This document shows positions 17,744-26,035 of a DNA stretch of 64,000 nucleotides, one piece after another. The DNA lies in assembly GCF_027923385.1 (NCBI RefSeq), contig NZ_BSEC01000001.1:434001-498000 (forward strand), written 5' to 3'. Position 1 is the first letter of the stretch; each line of letters starts with the position of its first letter. Source of the stretch: Methylocystis echinoides. Its GTDB lineage: Bacteria; Pseudomonadota; Alphaproteobacteria; Rhizobiales; Beijerinckiaceae. The translations under genes and the position numbers were made by a program. Under the pieces are notes generated by a model. It made no database searches. It was not told where the DNA came from and saw only the letters and a list, made by a program, of their open reading frames with translations.

Positions 17744-17768
17744 AACGCGCAGGCGAAGATATGGTTCC
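17744..17768 (-). promoter_or_regulatory. Candidate EcfG-type promoter near pirin
   Basis: On the minus strand GGAAC (17768-17764), 16 bases, CGTT (17747-17744): a full consensus match for EcfG. It points towards the pirin gene, but the hairpin at 17683-17716 would lie about 30 bases into the transcript. It is therefore either a chance match or a promoter followed by an attenuating leader. Confidence 0.35.
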
Positions 17769-17812
17769 AAGAATTTTTGGCCTGGCGTCTCGCGGCGGAA
17801 CTGAAGGCCGGA

Positions 17813-18289
17813 TCAGAGCCCGAGCGCCGACAGGCCGGGGTGATCGGCCGGGCGCGGGCCGAGCGGCCAGCGGTATTTGCGGTCGGCTTCCGTGATCGGC
17901 TGATCGTTGATGCTGGCGAAGCGCAGCCGCATCAGCCCGTTCTCGTCGAATTCCCAATTCTCATTGCCATGGGAGCGGAACCAGCTGCCCGAATCATCGC
18001 GCCATTCGTAGGCGAAGCGGACGGCGATGCGGTTGTCCGTGAAAGCCCACATTTCCTTGATCAGCCGATACTCGATTTCGCGCGCCCATTTGCGCGTCAG
18101 GAAGGCGATGATCTCGGCGCGGCCGACAGGGAACTCGGCCCGATTGCGCCATCGGCTGTCCGGCGTATAGGCGAGCGCGACGCGCTCGGGATCGCGCGTG
18201 TTCCAGGCGTCCTCCGCCATGCGCACTTTCTGGATCGCCGTCTCGCGCGTGAAGGGCGGCAGCGGCGGGCGTGGCGCTTCGGTCATCAC
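17813..18289 (-). CDS. DUF1348 / NTF2-like protein
   Basis: A 158-residue protein with the DUF1348 pattern: [60 protein letters not shown] and [10 protein letters not shown]. The family has the NTF2-like fold; its reaction is unknown. Its ATG overlaps the stop codon of the FemAB-like gene upstream (ATGA), so the two are translationally coupled. A terminator follows. Confidence 0.88.
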   Translation of the reverse strand: MMTEAPRPPLPPFTRETAIQKVRMAEDAWNTRDPERVALAYTPDSRWRNRAEFPVGRAEIIAFLTRKWAREIEYRLIKEMWAFTDNRIAVRFAYEWRDDSGSWFRSHGNENWEFDENGLMRLRFASINDQPITEADRKYRWPLGPRPADHPGLSALGL

Positions 18290-19473
18290 ATCATCTCCTC
18301 ATGGCTGTTGCGGAAGGGCAGGGCGTCTTGCTGTTCGGCGATCACCGCATCCATCGCCGCGCGTTCGCGCCGGCAGTAGTCCGCGATCGCGGCGTGAAAG
18401 CCGGCATCCGCGAATTCATGCGCCGACCAGGTGAGGACGGGACGATAGCCGCGCGCGAGCTTGTGCTCGCCCTGCGCGCCAGCCTCCACGCGGCGGTAGC
18501 CGTGACGTATGGCGTAGTCGATCGCCTGATAATAACAGACCTCGAAATGCAGGAACGGCCGCTCGATCAGCGCCCCCCAGTTGCGGCCATAGATGGCGTC
18601 GTCGCCGAGAAAATTGATCGCCCCGGCGACATAGTCGTCGCCGCGTCGCGCCAACACGAGCAGAATGCGCGCCGGCATGGTCGCGCCGATGAGATCGAAG
18701 AAGGCGCGCGTGAGATAGGGGCGCCCCCATTTGCGCGCGCCCGTGTCCATGTAGAAAGCGAAGAAGGCGTCCCAATGGGCCGGTGCGATGTCGGCGCCGG
18801 TCAGCGTTTCGATTGTGAGATCGGGGCCGACGGCGTCGCGTCTTTCGCGACGGATCGCCTTGCGTTTGCGCGCGGCGAGCGCGTCGAGGAAATCGTCGAA
18901 GTCCCGATAGCCGTCGTTTTCGAAATGGAACTGCTGGCCGGCGCGCAGCGTGAAGCCCGCCGCCTCCAGCGCGCGGGCGTCGGTCGGCGTGGGGAAGGTC
19001 ACGTGAATCGAGGAGGCGTCCGCCGCTTCCCGCAAGCCGCGCAGCGCGCCGATCAGCGCCGCTTGCGCGCCGTCGGGCGCGTCGGCCCGCAGGAGCAGGC
19101 GGCGCCCCGTCACGGGCGTGAAGGGCGCCGCGATCTGGAGCTTGGGATAATAGCGCCCGCCCGCGCGCTCATAGGCCTGCGCCCAGTTCTGGTCGAAGAC
19201 ATATTCGCCGAGACTGTGCGATTTGAGATAGGCCGGCGCGCAGGCGACGAGGCCGGCGTTCGCGTCTTCCACCAGCACATGAAAGGGCGCCCAGCCGGTT
19301 CCGCGCCCGACCGAGCCGGACCGCTCCAGCGCGGAAAGGAAGGCGTGCGATACGAAAGGATTGAAACGTTCGGCGGCGTCTTGCGCGGGCTGGGGATTGG
19401 CGCAGGCGTCCCATTGCGCGGCGTCGACGCTGTCGAGCGACTGGATGATGCGCGCCGAGAATGTCGAGGCCAT
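18286..19473 (-). CDS. FemAB/GNAT-like protein (DUF482)
   Basis: A 395-residue protein of the DUF482 (FemAB-like) family, recognised from [60 protein letters not shown] and [20 protein letters not shown]. The fold is a double GNAT domain; family members are often annotated as peptidoglycan-related acyl or aminoacyl transferases, but the substrate is not established. No signal peptide. It is coupled to the DUF1348 gene by a four-base overlap. The start at 19473 lacks a strong ribosome binding site. Confidence 0.85.
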   Translation of the reverse strand: MASTFSARIIQSLDSVDAAQWDACANPQPAQDAAERFNPFVSHAFLSALERSGSVGRGTGWAPFHVLVEDANAGLVACAPAYLKSHSLGEYVFDQNWAQAYERAGGRYYPKLQIAAPFTPVTGRRLLLRADAPDGAQAALIGALRGLREAADASSIHVTFPTPTDARALEAAGFTLRAGQQFHFENDGYRDFDDFLDALAARKRKAIRRERRDAVGPDLTIETLTGADIAPAHWDAFFAFYMDTGARKWGRPYLTRAFFDLIGATMPARILLVLARRGDDYVAGAINFLGDDAIYGRNWGALIERPFLHFEVCYYQAIDYAIRHGYRRVEAGAQGEHKLARGYRPVLTWSAHEFADAGFHAAIADYCRRERAAMDAVIAEQQDALPFRNSHEEMM

Positions 19474-19563
19474 GAGCGCCCGCAGACCCTTTCCTGTTGC
19501 GCCGCGCCCTCGCGGGATCGGCAGGGCCCCCTCTTCCCGCCCGGGGGCCGGTTCGGGGCGCGT

Positions 19564-20832
19564 TCAATGCCCCCAGTAAATAGGAAAAGCGCGGCAAAGC
19601 GCCAGCACTTCCGCGCGCGCCTGCGCGATCGTCGCGTCGTCGGCGGGCGCGCGCGCGACATCCGCAATCCAGTCGCCGATCCTTTCGAACGCCTCGACGT
19701 CGAAACCGCGCGTTGTTCCGGCGTTGCTCGATAGGCGCAGGCCCGAGGGCGCTTCCGGCGGGCGCGGGTCGAAGGGGATCATGTTCTTGTTGACGGCGAG
19801 GCCGGCCCTCTCCAGCGCCTTTGCGGCGACGTCGCCGGTGACGCCCGTCGCGGTCAGATCGACGAGCATCAGCCCCATGTCCGTGCCGCCGGAGACGATG
19901 CGCAGCCCTTTCTCCTGCAGCCGCCGCGCGAGCGCGCGGGCGTTGGCGAGAACGGCTTCGTTATAAGCCCGAAACCCGGGGCGCAGCGCCTCGCCGAGAC
20001 AGGCGGCCTTGCCGGCGACGGCGTGCAGCATCACCGAGCCCTGCACGCCCGGAAAAATGCCGGCGTTGATGCGCTTCGAGAGGGCGTCATCGTTCCACAG
20101 GACCAGCCCGCCGCGCGCGCCGCGCAGGGATTTGTAGGTCGTGGTGGTGACGATATGGGCGTGGGGGAAAGGATCGGGATAAAGCCCCGTCGCGACCAGA
20201 CCGGCGAAATGCGCCATGTCGACGAGAAGGAAGGCGTCGATCTCATCCGCAATGGCGCGCAACGCGGCGAAGGGAAGGGCGCGCGGATAGGCCGAGCCGC
20301 CCGCGATGATCATCTTCGGTCTCGCCGCGCGGGCGAGGTCGCGGATGTCGTCGAGATTGATTGTTTCGGTCTCGCGGCTGACGCCGTAGGTCGTGATCTG
20401 GTAATCGCGGCCGGTCAGCGTCGCGGGATGGCCGTGGCTGATATGGCCGCCGGCGGCGACATTCATGGAAAGAACGCCGTCGCCGAGTTTCAACAGGCCA
20501 AGAAACACGCCGGCGTTGGCGTTTGAGCCCGAATGCGGCTGCACATTGGCGAAGCGGCAGCCAAAGAGCTTTTTGGCGCGTTCAATGGCGAGGCTCTCGA
20601 CCGCGTCGGCGAATTGCGCGCCGCCATAGTAGCGCGCGAAGGCGGCGCCCTCGACGGTCTTGTTGGTGAGCACGGAGCCCTGCGCCGCGAGAACGCAACG
20701 CGAGACGATATTTTCGGACGCGATGAGTTCGATCCCGTCGCGCTGGCGCGCCAGTTCGCCGTCGATGGCGGCGGCGAGCTCGGGGTCGGCGTCGAGCCCT
20801 TGCGTGAAATAGCCCTCGGGCGGGTGCGGCAT
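19564..20832 (-). CDS. Serine hydroxymethyltransferase, divergent paralogue
   Basis: A 422-residue PLP enzyme of the SHMT family, full length. The family normally moves a one-carbon unit between serine and tetrahydrofolate. Conserved parts include ELIASENIVS, NVQPHSGSNAN, VDMAHFAGLVA and the PLP lysine K234. Several positions depart from housekeeping GlyA: TTTTYKSLRGARGG instead of TTTTHKTLRGPRGG, NKTVEGAAFARYYGG instead of NKYAEGYPGKRYYGG, and SGLRLSSNAGTTRG instead of SGIRLGTPAGTTRG. A changed substrate, for example an alpha-substituted serine, is possible, so I give no symbol. AAGGAG precedes the ATG; it lies nine bases after msrB in one operon. Confidence 0.85.
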   Translation of the reverse strand: MPHPPEGYFTQGLDADPELAAAIDGELARQRDGIELIASENIVSRCVLAAQGSVLTNKTVEGAAFARYYGGAQFADAVESLAIERAKKLFGCRFANVQPHSGSNANAGVFLGLLKLGDGVLSMNVAAGGHISHGHPATLTGRDYQITTYGVSRETETINLDDIRDLARAARPKMIIAGGSAYPRALPFAALRAIADEIDAFLLVDMAHFAGLVATGLYPDPFPHAHIVTTTTYKSLRGARGGLVLWNDDALSKRINAGIFPGVQGSVMLHAVAGKAACLGEALRPGFRAYNEAVLANARALARRLQEKGLRIVSGGTDMGLMLVDLTATGVTGDVAAKALERAGLAVNKNMIPFDPRPPEAPSGLRLSSNAGTTRGFDVEAFERIGDWIADVARAPADDATIAQARAEVLALCRAFPIYWGH

Positions 20833-20841
20833 GAGGGCTCC

Positions 20842-21363
20842 TTACCCGCGCGGGACAAAACGCAGGGCGACGCCGTCCATGCAGTAGCGCAGGCCGGTCG
20901 GCTTCGGCCCGTCGGTGAAGACATGGCCGAGATGCGCGTCGCAGCGCGCGCAGGACACGGCGACGCGTCGCATGCCGAAGGACGTATCGGCGTGCTCGAC
21001 GACATTGGCTTTCGAGATCGGCGCGTAAAAGCTCGGCCAGCCGGTGCCGGAGTCATATTTGGTTTTCGAGTCGAAGAGCGCGGTGTCGCAGCCGACGCAG
21101 CGGAAGAGGCCGTCGTCATGCGCGTCCCAATAGGGGCCGGTGAAGGCGCGCTCGGTGCCGTCCTGGCGGGTGACGTCATAGGCCAGTGCGGAAAGCTGCG
21201 CGCGCCATTCGGCGTCGGTCTTGACGACCTTTGCGACCCTGCTCACGCCGAGGCTCTTGCCGGCGGCGTCGAAGGCTTCGATGTCGACGCTCTCGGCGGC
21301 GCGGGCGCGCCACGGCAAGAAGACGAAAGCGGCGGCGCTGCTCATCAGGACGCGTCTGTTCAC
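20842..21363 (-). CDS. msrB: Exported methionine-R-sulfoxide reductase MsrB
   Basis: A 173-residue MsrB. The N-terminus MNRRVLMSSAAAFVFLPWRA looks like a signal sequence, possibly Tat type because of the RR pair, ending near ARAAES. The catalytic core has the zinc ligands CVGC and CARCDAHLGHVF, the segment SGTGWPSFY, and the nucleophilic Cys in RYCMDGVALRF. It repairs R-oxidised methionine in exported proteins and needs an electron donor that is not encoded next to it. Translation starts at GTG, with AAAGGAG well placed upstream. The divergent SHMT gene follows after nine bases. Confidence 0.92.
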   Translation of the reverse strand: MNRRVLMSSAAAFVFLPWRARAAESVDIEAFDAAGKSLGVSRVAKVVKTDAEWRAQLSALAYDVTRQDGTERAFTGPYWDAHDDGLFRCVGCDTALFDSKTKYDSGTGWPSFYAPISKANVVEHADTSFGMRRVAVSCARCDAHLGHVFTDGPKPTGLRYCMDGVALRFVPRG

Positions 21364-21397
21364 GGCGGCTCCTTTCGCGATACGGCTGGCGCGGCCC

Positions 21398-21427
21398 CTG
21401 GATTGCTTCGCGTCGCTCGCAATGACG
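21398..21427. repeat. Half copy of the GTCATTGC palindromic repeat
   Basis: CTGGATTGCTTCGCGTCGC followed by TCGCAATGACGG is the right-hand half of the element seen complete at 23344-23439. It lies between msrB and mutL, just outside both genes. Confidence 0.8.
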
Positions 21428-21483
21428 GAAGCAATCGAGAGGCCGCAGCCCGATAGATATGCGCCAGCGCGCGGCGCTCAAGC

Positions 21484-23277
21484 TCACTTTCGGCCAAAGA
21501 GTTTCTCGATGTCGGACAGCTTCAGCTCGACATAGGTCGGCCGGCCGTGATTGCATTGCGCGGCGCCCGGCGTCGTTTCCATCTCGCGCAGCAGCGCGTT
21601 CATCTCCTGCGCGCCGAGCCGCCGGCCGGCGCGCACCGAATGATGGCAGGCGCAGGTCGCCAGCACGTGATCGAGCCGGCGCGACAGGCCGCGCGCATCG
21701 CCGTCCTCGGCCAAAAGATCGGCGATGTCTTCGACGAGCCGCTTGTGATTGACCTCGCCCAGAACGGCGGGCGCCTCGCGCACCAGAACCGCGCCGGGGC
21801 CGAAGGGTTCGAGCACGAGGCCGAGCGCGGCGAGTTCGTCGAAGGCGCCGGCGAGGGCGGTCATGCGCGTCTCGTCGAGATCGACGACGACGGGAATGAG
21901 CAACAACTGCCGCTCGACGCCGGCGGCTTCGCGCTGCTTCTTGAGTTTCTCATAGACGAGCCGCTCATGCGCGGCGTGCTGATCGACGATGACGAGACCA
22001 TCCTGCGTCTGCGCGATGATGTAGGTTTCATGCAGTTGCGCGCGGGCGGCGCCGAGCGGGGCGTCGAAAGAACTCTCCGCCGCCGTCTCATGCGCGCGCG
22101 CATCGGCGACGGGCGCGCCGGTGGAGAAGGCCTGCTGGCCGGATTCCGCGAAACCCGCCGGCGCGAAGGGCGAGCGCGCGACGTCCCAGTTCGCCGGCGG
22201 CGGCGCGCGATAGGCCGAGGCGCCCTGCGGGCCGTTGTAGCGCGCCAGCATGTCGATCGCGGTGCGGGCGTTGGTGCTGGCGCTGCGATGGCTCTTCTCG
22301 GCAAGCGCCTGTTTCAGCGCGCCGACGACGAGGCCGCGCACGAGACCGGGATCGGCGAAACGCACTTCGGCCTTGGCGGGATGCACATTCACATCGACGA
22401 TGCGCGGGTCGCAGTCGACGAAGAGCGCGACGACCGGATGGCGGTCATGGGCGAGAAAATCGAGGTAAGCCGCGCGAATGGCGCCGGCGAAGAGCTTGTC
22501 GCGCACCGGCCGGCCGTTGACATAGACATATTGCAATTGCGCATTGCCGCGATTGTAGGTCGGCAGGCTCGCAAGCCCCGTGAGCCGCACGCCCGCGCGT
22601 TCGGCCTTCAGTTCGAAAGCGTTGGCGCGAAACTCCTCGCCCAGCACCTGCGCGATGCGCCGCGCGGAGTCGCCGCCGCAGGCGGGATAATCGAAGAGCT
22701 GGCCGTTATCGGCGGAGAGCGAGAAGCGCACGTCCGGATGCGCCATGGCGAGGCGCTTCACCACATCGACGACGGCGGCCGTCTCGGCGCGTTCGCTCTT
22801 GAGAAATTTCAACCGCGCCGGCGTCGCGGCGAACAGCGCCCGCGCCTCGATGCGCGTGCCGCGCGGCCAGTTGGAGGCGGCGAGGCCGCGCCGGTCGCCG
22901 GCGTCGACGCGGATCGAAAACCCATGCGGCGCGTCTTTCGCGCGCGTGTCGATGGTGAGATCGGCGACGGCGGCGATGGAGGGCAGCGCCTCGCCGCGAA
23001 AGCCGAGCGTGGCGATTTGGGTGAGATCGCCGTCGGGAATCTTGGAGGTGGCGTGGCGCTCCACCGCCAGCGCCAGATCGCCCTCATCCATGCCGCAGCC
23101 GTCGTCGATGACGCGAATGAGCCCGCGCCCGCCCTCCTCTATGGCGACGTCGATGCGCGCGGCGCCGGCGTCGAGCGCGTTTTCGACGAGTTCCTTCACG
23201 GCCGAGGCCGGCCGCTCCACCACCTCGCCGGCGGCGATGCGGTCGACGAGAATGGGATCGAGGCGGCGGACGGGCAT
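21484..23277 (-). CDS. mutL: DNA mismatch repair protein MutL (endonuclease type)
   Basis: A 597-residue MutL. The GHKL ATPase part starts at once (LDPILVDRIAAGEVVERPAS) with DDGCGMDEGDLALAVERHAT and TLGFRGEALPSI. The C-terminal domain carries DQHAAHERLVYE, which fits DQHA-x2-E-x4-E, plus ACHHSVRAG and CNHGRPT, the metal sites of the nicking MutL class. It therefore probably cuts the daughter strand itself, as expected where MutH is absent. The ATG at 23277 is chosen because homology begins there; upstream in-frame sequence is translated repeat element. Confidence 0.95.
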   Translation of the reverse strand: MPVRRLDPILVDRIAAGEVVERPASAVKELVENALDAGAARIDVAIEEGGRGLIRVIDDGCGMDEGDLALAVERHATSKIPDGDLTQIATLGFRGEALPSIAAVADLTIDTRAKDAPHGFSIRVDAGDRRGLAASNWPRGTRIEARALFAATPARLKFLKSERAETAAVVDVVKRLAMAHPDVRFSLSADNGQLFDYPACGGDSARRIAQVLGEEFRANAFELKAERAGVRLTGLASLPTYNRGNAQLQYVYVNGRPVRDKLFAGAIRAAYLDFLAHDRHPVVALFVDCDPRIVDVNVHPAKAEVRFADPGLVRGLVVGALKQALAEKSHRSASTNARTAIDMLARYNGPQGASAYRAPPPANWDVARSPFAPAGFAESGQQAFSTGAPVADARAHETAAESSFDAPLGAARAQLHETYIIAQTQDGLVIVDQHAAHERLVYEKLKKQREAAGVERQLLLIPVVVDLDETRMTALAGAFDELAALGLVLEPFGPGAVLVREAPAVLGEVNHKRLVEDIADLLAEDGDARGLSRRLDHVLATCACHHSVRAGRRLGAQEMNALLREMETTPGAAQCNHGRPTYVELKLSDIEKLFGRK

Positions 23278-23343
23278 GGGTTCCGACTTTTCGCAAAAAT
23301 CACGAGAGTTGAAGGGGCTTTCGCCACGTTGTTCGATAAACCA

Positions 23344-23439
23344 AGCCCCCGTCATTGCGAGCGAAGCGAAGCAATCCAGTGTCGCGAGAACGGCGCTGGA
23401 TTGCGTCGTCGGCTGCGCCTCCTCGCAATGACGGGGGCT
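23344..23439. repeat. Complete GTCATTGC palindromic repeat
   Basis: AGCCCCCGTCATTGCGAG at the left and CTCGCAATGACGGGGGCT at the right are exact inverted ends; CAATCCAG and CTGGATTG form inner arms. The 96-bp element sits between the mutL and NfeD genes. As RNA it would form a long hairpin, which could act as a transcript boundary or stabiliser. Related copies occur at 2641, 21398 and 28978. Confidence 0.9.
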
Positions 23440-23469
23440 TTGCGTGCTTCCGTCAGGACCGAACACACT

Positions 23470-23943
23470 CTAGAGGCTCCTGTCGAGCGGCTCCAGCACC
23501 AGCACCAGATTCTCCACCCGCGCCACCCGCACATGGGCGCCGGGGGCGAGGCTGTCGACGGCGGCCTCGGGCGTGAGCCTGGCCTCCCAGTCGAGCCCCG
23601 ACCAGTGGACGCGGCCGCCGCTTTTCGTCACCTCATGCGTCGTCGTCAGCGTGCGGCCGATGAGATCGCTGCTCTGGTCTTCGCGCACATCGGCGCTCTG
23701 GAAGCGTTGCAGCGGCTTGCGGCCGATGAGCGCGATGACGAGGCTCGCGCCGGCCGCGATGGCCGCCGTCTCGACCAGCCCCGGCCGCGCGCCGGTCGCA
23801 TAAAGCGCGGCGCTCGTGGCCAGCGCGCCGACGGCGACGAACATGACCGGCGACAGGCCCACCACCACAATATCGAAGCCGAGCAGAGCGAGGCCGACGA
23901 TCAGGCTCAGATTGGCGGGGTCGGTGAAAAAGGCCGGGTCCAT
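23470..23943 (-). CDS. NfeD-like membrane protein
   Basis: A 157-residue protein. Residues 12-75 form two or three membrane helices (LSLIVGLALLGFDIVVVGLS, MFVAVGALATSAALY, TAAIAAGASLVIALIG). A C-terminal OB-like domain has LIGRTLTTTHEVTKSGGRVH and WSGLDWEARL. This is the short NfeD form, which works with SPFH proteins in membrane quality control or lipid microdomains. Its gene starts nine bases after the SPFH gene, matching that partnership. Confidence 0.88.
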   Translation of the reverse strand: MDPAFFTDPANLSLIVGLALLGFDIVVVGLSPVMFVAVGALATSAALYATGARPGLVETAAIAAGASLVIALIGRKPLQRFQSADVREDQSSDLIGRTLTTTHEVTKSGGRVHWSGLDWEARLTPEAAVDSLAPGAHVRVARVENLVLVLEPLDRSL

Positions 23944-23952
23944 TCGCCGCTC

Positions 23953-24933
23953 CTATTCCGCCTGGCCCCAGGGCGCGGGTTTGCGCGTCTCGGGCGGCGC
24001 GCCCTTGGCGTTCACCGCGTTCAGCACCGCCATCGCCCGGGCGATCCAGCCGGCGGGATCGGCGCCGTCGCCCATCAGCACCAGCGCGTTTCCGGCCTTG
24101 GCGAGCCGGCCATATTGCTCGATCGCCGATTTCGCGACTTCGAGCTGAACCGCCTGATCGCCGCCGATCTCCGTGATCTGCTGGCGCACCAGTTCGATCG
24201 CCCGCGCCTGGCCTTCGGCGCGCAGGATCGCGGCCTGTTTCTCGCCCTCGGCGCGGTTGATCTCGGATTGCTTGACGCCTTCCGACTCCAGCACGGCGGC
24301 GCGCTTGTCGCGCTCGGCCTTCATCTGCCGCTCCATGGACTGGCGCAGCGACTCGGGCATCTTGATGTCCTTGATTTCGTAGCGCGTCACGAAGGCGCCC
24401 CAGAGCTGGGCGGCGTCGGAGACGGCGCGCACGACCCGTTCGTTGATCTCGCTTCTGTTCTCGAAGGTGCGGTCGAGCTCCATCGAGCCGATCGCCGAGC
24501 GCATGGAGGTCTGCGCGAGATTGACGATGGCGCGCTGAATGTCCTCGGCGCCATAGGCGGCGTCCTTGGCGTTGATGATCTTGTAATAGAGAATGCCGTC
24601 GATGGTGACGGTGGCGTTGTCCTTGGTGATGGCGTCCTGCGCCGGCACGTCGATCACCTGCTCGCGCAGATCGAACGTATAGGCGACGCGCTCAACGATT
24701 GGATAGACGAAGTTCACGCCGGCGGTCAGGGTGCGGTTGTAGCGACCGAGCCGCTCCACGACGAGCACGCTCTGCTGACGTACGAAACGCACCATGCCGG
24801 CGAGCGCGAGCAGCGCGACATAGGCGAACCAGAACAGCGGATTGTGCACGGCCGTCAGTCCAAGCCCGGCGTTCTGGTCGAGGATCAGCAGGCCGAGCGC
24901 CAGCACGCCGATGACGAAAACGGGAAAGCCCAT
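23953..24933 (-). CDS. SPFH/stomatin-family membrane protein
   Basis: A 326-residue protein with one or two N-terminal membrane segments (to about residue 45) and an SPFH domain containing VRQQSVLVVERLGRYNRTLT, FDLREQVIDVPAQDAITKDN and ITKDNATVTIDGILYYKI. A coiled helix rich in Glu, Arg and Ala follows (KAERDKRAAVLESEGVKQ, RAEGEKQAAILRAEGQARA). Such proteins assemble into ring scaffolds at the membrane and modulate proteases. GGAGG before the ATG at 24933 fixes the start. Next to NfeD, its usual partner. Confidence 0.92.
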   Translation of the reverse strand: MGFPVFVIGVLALGLLILDQNAGLGLTAVHNPLFWFAYVALLALAGMVRFVRQQSVLVVERLGRYNRTLTAGVNFVYPIVERVAYTFDLREQVIDVPAQDAITKDNATVTIDGILYYKIINAKDAAYGAEDIQRAIVNLAQTSMRSAIGSMELDRTFENRSEINERVVRAVSDAAQLWGAFVTRYEIKDIKMPESLRQSMERQMKAERDKRAAVLESEGVKQSEINRAEGEKQAAILRAEGQARAIELVRQQITEIGGDQAVQLEVAKSAIEQYGRLAKAGNALVLMGDGADPAGWIARAMAVLNAVNAKGAPPETRKPAPWGQAE

Positions 24934-24979
24934 GGTTTCCTCCCTGCGCGACCGAGGGCCGCCGATCATTTCGCCGCGA

Positions 24980-26035
24980 TCATTCCGCCGCAACCCTGGC
25001 GCCGACAGGCGCCGCATGGCTTTCCACGCGCAGCGCGACTGTTCCGTCGGTCAGGCGCAGCGAGACGACCGGGCAGGCGGCTTCGGGGATCGCCGCCACC
25101 ACCTCGCCGATCGCCACGACCCCGACCAGCGCGCCATTGGTGAGGAGCCCTGCGCGGGCGAGATCGGAGAGCACGGCGGCGGGCGCGACGAGGCGGGCGG
25201 CGCGAAGCGAGTCGAGCATGGCGAGGAACCGCTCCGACGAGAAAGGCGCCAGCGAATAAAGCGGCGCGCCGCCGATGAGCGCCGCGAGCGGCCCGCCGAC
25301 GAGCGCCTCGGGCGAACTCGGCGCGCAGAGCGAGAGAATCGGCGTCGCGCGCGTCAGCCGCGTCGCCCGCAGCAGATCCAGCGTCGCGGCGATCAGGGCG
25401 CCCTGCGTCACGTAGCGGATCTCGCCCGATGGACCGAGCGCGCCAATGCGGGGCGTATCGTCGGCTCCCCAGTCGTCGGAAATGCGCAGGCGCGGCGCCG
25501 GCCGCGCAGTGAGCGCGCGCAGGGAAAAATCCACCGCGCCGTCGAGCGCGCCGTCGAGCGTCCCGATCTGGCGGATCGAGGGCGTCTGCGCGGCAAGATC
25601 GAGCAGCGCCGCCTCGAAATCGACGCCGCAGAATTGCGCCGGCGCGAACAGGGCCGAGACGGACAGGTTCTTCGCCGCGCGCGCGATCGCCGCGCAGGAG
25701 AGCGGCAAGGGCAGGGGCGCCAGCACGGGATCGAGCCCTTCGGCGAGCGCCGCCGTCAGCAGCGCGAATCCGCTCGCGCCCGGCGGCGCGCAGACCATGA
25801 TCTTCTCGCCGCGCGACAGGCCCAGTTCCCGCAACTGGGCGAGGCCGGCGGCGACGCCGCCATAGAGGTCGGCGTAAGTGAGAACGTCCGTCGTCTCCGC
25901 CTGCGCGTCGTGGAAGGCGTTGGCGCCGGGACGCGGCCGCGCGGCGCCCGCGACGAGCGCGTCGAAGCCGAAGAGGGTCAGCGGATGCGGCTCCGTCGCG
26001 CTTTCGGGCTGGGAGAGGGCGGCTTGAGCGGTCAT
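24980..26035 (-). CDS. Degenerate AMP-binding (acyl-CoA synthetase-like) protein
   Basis: A 351-residue protein that resembles the N-terminal part of ANL-family adenylating enzymes: LTYADLYGGVAAGLAQLREL and LSRGEKIMVCAPPGASGFAL match the start of the fold. The nucleotide P-loop normally reading YTSGTTGxPKG is missing; the place is occupied by PSGEIRYVTQGALIAATLDL. The C-terminal lid domain is also absent, since the family is usually 500-600 residues. It is thus probably inactive in adenylation, a regulator, binding protein or decaying gene. Its ATG overlaps the stop of the upstream transport gene (ATGA), with GGAGG in good position. Confidence 0.7.
   Translation of the reverse strand: MTAQAALSQPESATEPHPLTLFGFDALVAGAARPRPGANAFHDAQAETTDVLTYADLYGGVAAGLAQLRELGLSRGEKIMVCAPPGASGFALLTAALAEGLDPVLAPLPLPLSCAAIARAAKNLSVSALFAPAQFCGVDFEAALLDLAAQTPSIRQIGTLDGALDGAVDFSLRALTARPAPRLRISDDWGADDTPRIGALGPSGEIRYVTQGALIAATLDLLRATRLTRATPILSLCAPSSPEALVGGPLAALIGGAPLYSLAPFSSERFLAMLDSLRAARLVAPAAVLSDLARAGLLTNGALVGVVAIGEVVAAIPEAACPVVSLRLTDGTVALRVESHAAPVGARVAAE

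Noticed and set aside
21547..25143. A very long rightward open frame over mutL, the NfeD and SPFH genes.
   Set aside because: It is the opposite-strand shadow of well-supported leftward genes; its translation is rich in Arg, Ala and Gly without any family pattern.
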